Shown here: positions 60,297 to 64,000 of the stretch, piece after piece
Numbering within the stretch: the first letter of the stretch is position 1
Layout of the letters: every line of letters begins with the position of its first letter
Assembly (NCBI RefSeq): GCF_001017175.1
Contig: NZ_LCYG01000016.1
Coordinates: forward strand, 168,567-232,566
Origin: Microvirga vignae
Lineage (GTDB): Bacteria > Pseudomonadota > Alphaproteobacteria > Rhizobiales > Beijerinckiaceae
Direction: 5' to 3'
DNA: 64,000 nt
Made by a program: the position numbers and the translations under genes
Notes under the pieces: model-generated
Database searches by the model: none
What the model was told of the DNA's origin: nothing
What the model saw: the letters and a program-made list of their open reading frames with translations, nothing else

Positions 60297-61652
60297 CTAT
60301 TCTTTGAGAGACCCCTTGGATTCTCCCTGCGGCGAAATTGCCGCACCCTTTTCAAACGCGTGACGCGGCCAAACGATCCGTGCGACCGCTCCTGTGGCAG
60401 GTGGCGCGGCATTGGTCAGAGTCAATTCGGCGCCGGAGCGTTCGATCAGCGTCTTGGCAATGAAGAGCCCCAAGCCCAGCCCTCCTCCCTCGTCATTGTC
60501 GGCTTCCGTGCGTTTCGCCGCGCTGCGGGTCGTCACATAGGGCTCTCCCACCCGCAGCAGGATATCGGGCGCGTAGCCCGGCCCGTCGTCACGGATCTCG
60601 ATGAAAACCTCGTGAGGTGTCCACGAGGCCTCGATGGTGACTTGGCTGGCGGCAAAGTCGGTGGCGTTGTCGAGAATGTTGGACAGGCCATAGACGACGC
60701 CGGGATTGCGGCGGCCCACAGGCTCGGGCCCTTCGCCGCGGGCCAGGACCCGTACATCGAAACCGACGGCCCGCTGCGGCTCGACGATCTCTTCCACCAG
60801 ATGGCTTAAGGAAATCGTTTCCAGGAAGCCTTCTTCTTCCTCTCCCATGGAGGTGAGTTTGGTGAGGATCGAGCGGCAGCGATCCACCTGCTCCTGCAGG
60901 AGCTTCAGATCGTCCGCCACCGGGCCGTCCTTCGGCAGGGCATGGCCAAGCTCCTTGGAGACGAGCGCGATGGTGGCCAGTGGTGTCCCCAGCTCGTGGG
61001 CTGCGGCGGCGGCGAGACCGTCGAGCTGCGAGAGATGCTGTTCACGGGCGAGAATCAATTCCGTGGCGGCCAGCGCCTGCGCGAGCTGGCGGGCCTCCTC
61101 CGCGACACGCCAAGCATAGATGCCGATAAACACCGTTCCGAGAAGGATCGCCGTCCAGATCCCCGACACGTAGAGGAAAGGCAGGCTCAAGGTTTGCCCC
61201 GGAAACCACGGCAACGGCCTGTGGGCAAGCACGAGAAAAGTAGCGGAGCCCACGGCGAGAAGGCCAAGAGCGAGAGTTCTCTCCGGAGTCAGCGCCGTCG
61301 CCGAGATCAGCACAGGCGCGAGGAAGAGCATGGCGAAGGGATTTTCCAACCCGCCCGTGAGATACAGCAACGCCGCCAGCTGCAGGATGTCGAAGCCGAG
61401 CAGAGCCGTGGCGGCATTGTCGCCGAGCCGGTGACTTGCCGGATATCGGATGCGCAGCAGCAGGTTGGTCCAGACGGAGGCAGCGATAACGAGGAAGCAC
61501 AGCTCGAAGGGCAGTGGGAATCCAAGACCGAAGCGCACGCCTGCGACGGCTGATGCCTGCCCTACAATCGCGAGCCAGCGGAGCCTGACCAAGGTGTCGA
61601 GGCGCAACTGCCGGGGCGACGGTTTGAGACTATTGGCTGGGATGGCGACCAT
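60297..61652 (-). CDS. regB: Redox sensor histidine kinase RegB/ActS/PrrB
   Basis: 451-residue membrane kinase with about six helices (30-190). The quinone-binding signature GGLENPFA follows the fourth helix. Cytoplasmic part: HisKA motif AAAAHELGTPLATIAL, redox Cys in the dimer interface segment LQEQVDRCRSIL, N-box YGLSNILDNATD and G-boxes RDDGPGYAP and GGGLGLGLFIAK. Senses quinone redox state and phosphorylates RegA. ATG 61652 has upstream GGGATGGCGACC; a TTG farther up is possible. GGTTTTAAAACC lies 15 bases upstream. Confidence 0.93.
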   Translation of the reverse strand: MVAIPANSLKPSPRQLRLDTLVRLRWLAIVGQASAVAGVRFGLGFPLPFELCFLVIAASVWTNLLLRIRYPASHRLGDNAATALLGFDILQLAALLYLTGGLENPFAMLFLAPVLISATALTPERTLALGLLAVGSATFLVLAHRPLPWFPGQTLSLPFLYVSGIWTAILLGTVFIGIYAWRVAEEARQLAQALAATELILAREQHLSQLDGLAAAAAHELGTPLATIALVSKELGHALPKDGPVADDLKLLQEQVDRCRSILTKLTSMGEEEEGFLETISLSHLVEEIVEPQRAVGFDVRVLARGEGPEPVGRRNPGVVYGLSNILDNATDFAASQVTIEASWTPHEVFIEIRDDGPGYAPDILLRVGEPYVTTRSAAKRTEADNDEGGGLGLGLFIAKTLIERSGAELTLTNAAPPATGAVARIVWPRHAFEKGAAISPQGESKGSLKE

Positions 61653-61667
61653 GAACGAACAGAATAG

Positions 61668-61679
61668 GGTTTTAAAACC
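61668..61679. promoter_or_regulatory. Palindrome GGTTTTAAAACC before regB
   Basis: A perfect 12-base palindrome 15 bases upstream of the regB ATG, in a short AT-rich stretch. Position suits a protein site or core promoter element of the regB-regA unit. The rest of 61680-61886 holds no gene; it is AT-rich and carries the phaZ promoter region. Confidence 0.35.
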
Positions 61680-61886
61680 GTTCGCCAAGCAACAGCATAA
61701 AGGCAGGAAGTCCTAACTTGTCGCCGGAGGATATGCTTCGAAGGAGGTAAAGCACAAGCGTTTTCGGCTACGCCGACAATGTTGTTGCAATAAGCGGAAG
61801 GAACTTTAATCTTAAAATTACGGTTGAGGATAAAGCCTACCCCGCGGTGCGGGAGAAACCAGGCGCCCGGCCTTTGGGGACATGTG

Positions 61887-63128
61887 ATGAATTTTTCTTA
61901 CTACTGGTACGATACGGCGCATTGGCTCCTAAGCCCCGCCCGCGCAGCGTCTGATATTACAAAGCTCTTCTTCGACAACCCCGGCAATCCGCTCACCAAC
62001 ACGCCCTACGGCCGCACCGTCTCCGCTGCCTGCGAGCTCTTCGAGCGTACCACCCGCCGCTACACGAAGCCTGAATTCGGCTTCACCACCACCACTCTTG
62101 GCAACCAGGAGGTTGCCGTTACCGAAGAGATCGTGTGGGAGCGTCCCTTCTGCCGCGTGATCTCCTTCAAGCGTGACCATGCGCTCGCCGCGAGTCAGCC
62201 TAAGCTTCTGATCGTCGCCCCCATGTCGGGCCACTACGCCACGCTGTTGCGCGGTACGGTAGAAGCCTTCCTGCCCACCCATCAGGTGATGATTACCGAC
62301 TGGGCGGATGCGAGCATGGTGCCGCTCTCGGAAGGCCGCTTCGACCTTGACGATTATATCGACTATCTCAAAGCCATGTTCCGGGAGTTCGGCCCGGACC
62401 TGCACGTGATGGCCGTGTGCCAGCCGGCGGTTCCGGTGGTGGCTGCCGTTTCGCGGCTCGAGGCCGAGAACGATCCGGGCATTCCGCGCTCCATGATTCT
62501 CATGGGCGGCCCTATCGACACCCGCCGCTCGCCCACCGCCGTGAACCGGCTGGCGGAGGAGCGCGGCATCGAGTGGTTCAAGCAGCACTGCATCGCGAAG
62601 GTGCCGCCGACCCACCCGGGCTTCTGGCGCGATGTCTATCCGGGCTTCCTGCAGCTTTCCGGCTTTATGGCCATGAACATCGACCGGCACCTGACGGCCC
62701 ACTGGGAGATGTTCAACCACCTCGTGGAAGGTGACGGTGATTCGGCCGAGAAGCATCGCGACTTCTATGACGAATACCTCGCCGTCATGGACCTGACCGC
62801 CGAGTTCTACCTCCAGACGGTGGAGACGGTGTTCGTGAAGCACCAGCTGCCGAAGGGCGAGATGATGCACCGGGGTCAGCCGGTGGATCTCAAGGCCATT
62901 CGCCGCTGCGCCATCATGGCGATCGAAGGCGAGAAGGACGACATTTCAGGCGTCGGCCAGACCCTGGCGACCCTGGACTTGACCCCCAATCTCCCCTCCG
63001 ACAAGAAGCTCTATCACCTGCAAACCGGGGTCGGTCACTATGGCGTCTTCAACGGTTCTCGTTTCAGGGCTCAAATTGCTCCTCGAATCGTTGAATTCGT
63101 TGAGAATCACAGCCGAGAACCAGCCTGA
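61887..63128 (+). CDS. phaZ: Intracellular polyhydroxyalkanoate depolymerase PhaZ
   Basis: 413-residue cytoplasmic depolymerase. MNFSYYWYDTAHWLLSPARA at the start and LIVAPMSGHYATLLRGTV are typical. The lipase-like box has Cys (MAVCQPAVPVVAAV, nucleophile about 200), and HYGVFNGSRFR near the end holds the catalytic His. Mobilises stored poly-3-hydroxybutyrate. ATG 61887 is preferred over an in-frame start 63 bases earlier. It is followed at 98 bases by a metallopeptidase gene. Confidence 0.93.
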   Translation: MNFSYYWYDTAHWLLSPARAASDITKLFFDNPGNPLTNTPYGRTVSAACELFERTTRRYTKPEFGFTTTTLGNQEVAVTEEIVWERPFCRVISFKRDHALAASQPKLLIVAPMSGHYATLLRGTVEAFLPTHQVMITDWADASMVPLSEGRFDLDDYIDYLKAMFREFGPDLHVMAVCQPAVPVVAAVSRLEAENDPGIPRSMILMGGPIDTRRSPTAVNRLAEERGIEWFKQHCIAKVPPTHPGFWRDVYPGFLQLSGFMAMNIDRHLTAHWEMFNHLVEGDGDSAEKHRDFYDEYLAVMDLTAEFYLQTVETVFVKHQLPKGEMMHRGQPVDLKAIRRCAIMAIEGEKDDISGVGQTLATLDLTPNLPSDKKLYHLQTGVGHYGVFNGSRFRAQIAPRIVEFVENHSREPA

Positions 63129-63225
63129 AAGACCACGTCAAGAGCCTGAGTCTGTTCTCCATACGTTCTTAGGAGCGGCAAACGGCTGCGCTGACAGAAT
63201 CGACGTGAGCGGGCAGATTGCGGAC

Positions 63226-63969
63226 ATGAAATCCGCTCTGTTCCGCCGCGTTCCTGCGGACCCACCTCATTTAAAAGTTTCCCATGAGGGCCAGACATTC
63301 AAAGTGGCCCTCAAACGGCGTCCGACGGCCAAACGGATCACGCTTCGCGTCTCCCACGCGACGGGCGAGGTCGTCCTCACCATTCCTGAGCGCACCGATG
63401 TGGGCTTGGCGCAAAAGTTCGCCGACAGCCACAGCGAGTGGATCGCAAGCCGCCTCGCCAAGGTGCCCGACCGGGTGCTGTTCGAGACGGGGGCGCTCGT
63501 TCCCTTACGCGGGGTACCCCACCGAATCGTCCATTGGTCCTCGATTCGGGGTGTCACCCAGGCGACCCGCGACGGTGCGGGCGAGCCGATTATTGCGGTA
63601 GCGGGCGACGCCGCCCATGTCGCGCGCCGGGTGCGCGATTTCCTCGAGGCTGAGGCCAAGCGCGATTTCGCGGTAGCCGTGAAGAAGCACACGGCTCAGC
63701 TCGGAATCCCCGCCAAGCGCATCACCGTGCGCGACACCAAGAGCCGCTGGGGTTCCTGCTCGGCCAATGGGGCGCTCAACTTCTCCTGGCGTCTCATCAT
63801 GGCTCCGCCCTTCGTGCTGGATTACCTCGCCGCCCATGAGGTGGCTCACTTACGCGAGCTCAACCACTCCCAGCGCTTCTGGAAGATCACCTACCAGCTC
63901 TGCCCGCGCACCGATGAGGCCGAAGCCTGGCTGAAGACTTACGGCAGCGCCCTTCACCGCATCGGTTAG
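63226..63969 (+). CDS. YgjP/SprT-like metallopeptidase (DUF45, M48-related)
   Basis: 247-residue cytoplasmic protein. Zn motif AAHEVAHLRELNHSQRFW (HExxH plus downstream His) and RWGSCSANGALNFSWRL are the signatures of the YgjP (DUF45) family. Start ATG 63226 gives the family length; the longer reading overlaps phaZ. The substrate is unknown. Ends just before the last repeat copy of the window. Confidence 0.88.
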   Translation: MKSALFRRVPADPPHLKVSHEGQTFKVALKRRPTAKRITLRVSHATGEVVLTIPERTDVGLAQKFADSHSEWIASRLAKVPDRVLFETGALVPLRGVPHRIVHWSSIRGVTQATRDGAGEPIIAVAGDAAHVARRVRDFLEAEAKRDFAVAVKKHTAQLGIPAKRITVRDTKSRWGSCSANGALNFSWRLIMAPPFVLDYLAAHEVAHLRELNHSQRFWKITYQLCPRTDEAEAWLKTYGSALHRIG

Positions 63970-63971
63970 GA

Positions 63972-64000
63972 CTAGAGCAGCGCATCGTCTAGAGCGAAAA
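63972..64000 (+). repeat. Dispersed intergenic repeat, start of a copy cut by window end
   Basis: CTAGAGCAGCGCATCG then CTAGAGCGAAAA: the outer arm of the family (CTAGAGC...GCATCG), with the rest outside the window. Also lies right behind a gene stop. Confidence 0.55.

Noticed and set aside
1..64000. tRNA, rRNA, CRISPR array, prophage or insertion sequence
   Set aside because: No tRNA-type TTCGA arms in cloverleaf context, no regularly spaced repeats and no transposase, integrase or phage genes were seen. The dispersed repeats are irregularly placed and carry no coding part.

Overview
The window is a GC-rich chromosomal segment from an alphaproteobacterium. Gene families and gene order point to Hyphomicrobiales (Rhizobiales), and a Microvirga/Methylobacterium-like or Bradyrhizobium-like genome is the best guess. 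The pointers are the lptC-lptA-lptB-rpoN-hpf-ptsN order, a ROSE RNA thermometer before an hsp20 gene, an EcfG-type sigma factor with a matching GGAAC-N17-CGTT promoter, an HWE-family kinase, MmcB, a RegB/RegA (ActS/ActR) pair, and a dispersed GCATCGGA...CCGATGC intergenic repeat. The species is inference. No rRNA, tRNA, prophage, insertion sequence or CRISPR array was seen.

Layout. 1-4.1 kb: the end of kdpD, then kdpE, a tandem KdpE-like box, an unknown small protein and the potassium transporter kup. 4.1-11.3 kb: a GntR/FCD regulator divergent from an apparent catabolic operon (NMT1-type ABC importer, IlvD/Edd dehydratase, RraA-like aldolase, 2-hydroxyacid dehydrogenase). 11.5-16.5 kb: periplasmic nitrate reductase napEFDABC with an unusually short NapF, then a DUF4142 protein. 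16.5-21.2 kb, reverse strand: a second-type aa3 cytochrome oxidase with two subunit-III-like proteins. 21.5-25.7 kb, reverse strand: cyanophycinase and cyanophycin synthetase. 26.2-30.3 kb: a Met-rich LTXXQ periplasmic protein, a lone receiver, a Crp/Fnr regulator and a frameshifted PAS-HWE histidine kinase.

30.3-36.6 kb is a stress region: a HugZ-like protein, a BrkB-like membrane protein, a tiny secreted protein, ROSE plus two hsp20 genes, an EcfG-like sigma factor, a receiver, and a Tyr-rich secreted protein with an EcfG-type promoter. 36.6-42.4 kb: an RNase D-like exonuclease, the LPS export genes, sigma-54, the ribosome hibernation factor and EIIA-Ntr. 42.5-49.8 kb: a chemoreceptor, a SIMPL protein, a polyamine-binding protein, an aminotransferase and a FecCD/FecE importer without its binding protein. 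49.8-54.8 kb: a WbpM/WbpV/WbpL-like O-antigen set plus a UDP-glucuronate-epimerase-like gene. 54.8-64 kb: an MBL-fold hydrolase, a very degenerate 839-residue ABC-like protein, a TPR protein, mmcB, RegA/RegB, PHA depolymerase and a YgjP-like metallopeptidase.

Together the genes fit a versatile soil or plant-associated organism that switches between oxygen and nitrate respiration, stores carbon and nitrogen as polymers, and carries layered heat, redox and general stress control. The items most worth a second look are the degenerate ABC-like protein with three ENLLFG-type segments, the uncharacterised catabolic operon, the repeat family that supplies stop codons to neighbouring genes, the KdpE-like box in front of kup, and the paired ROSE and EcfG control elements.
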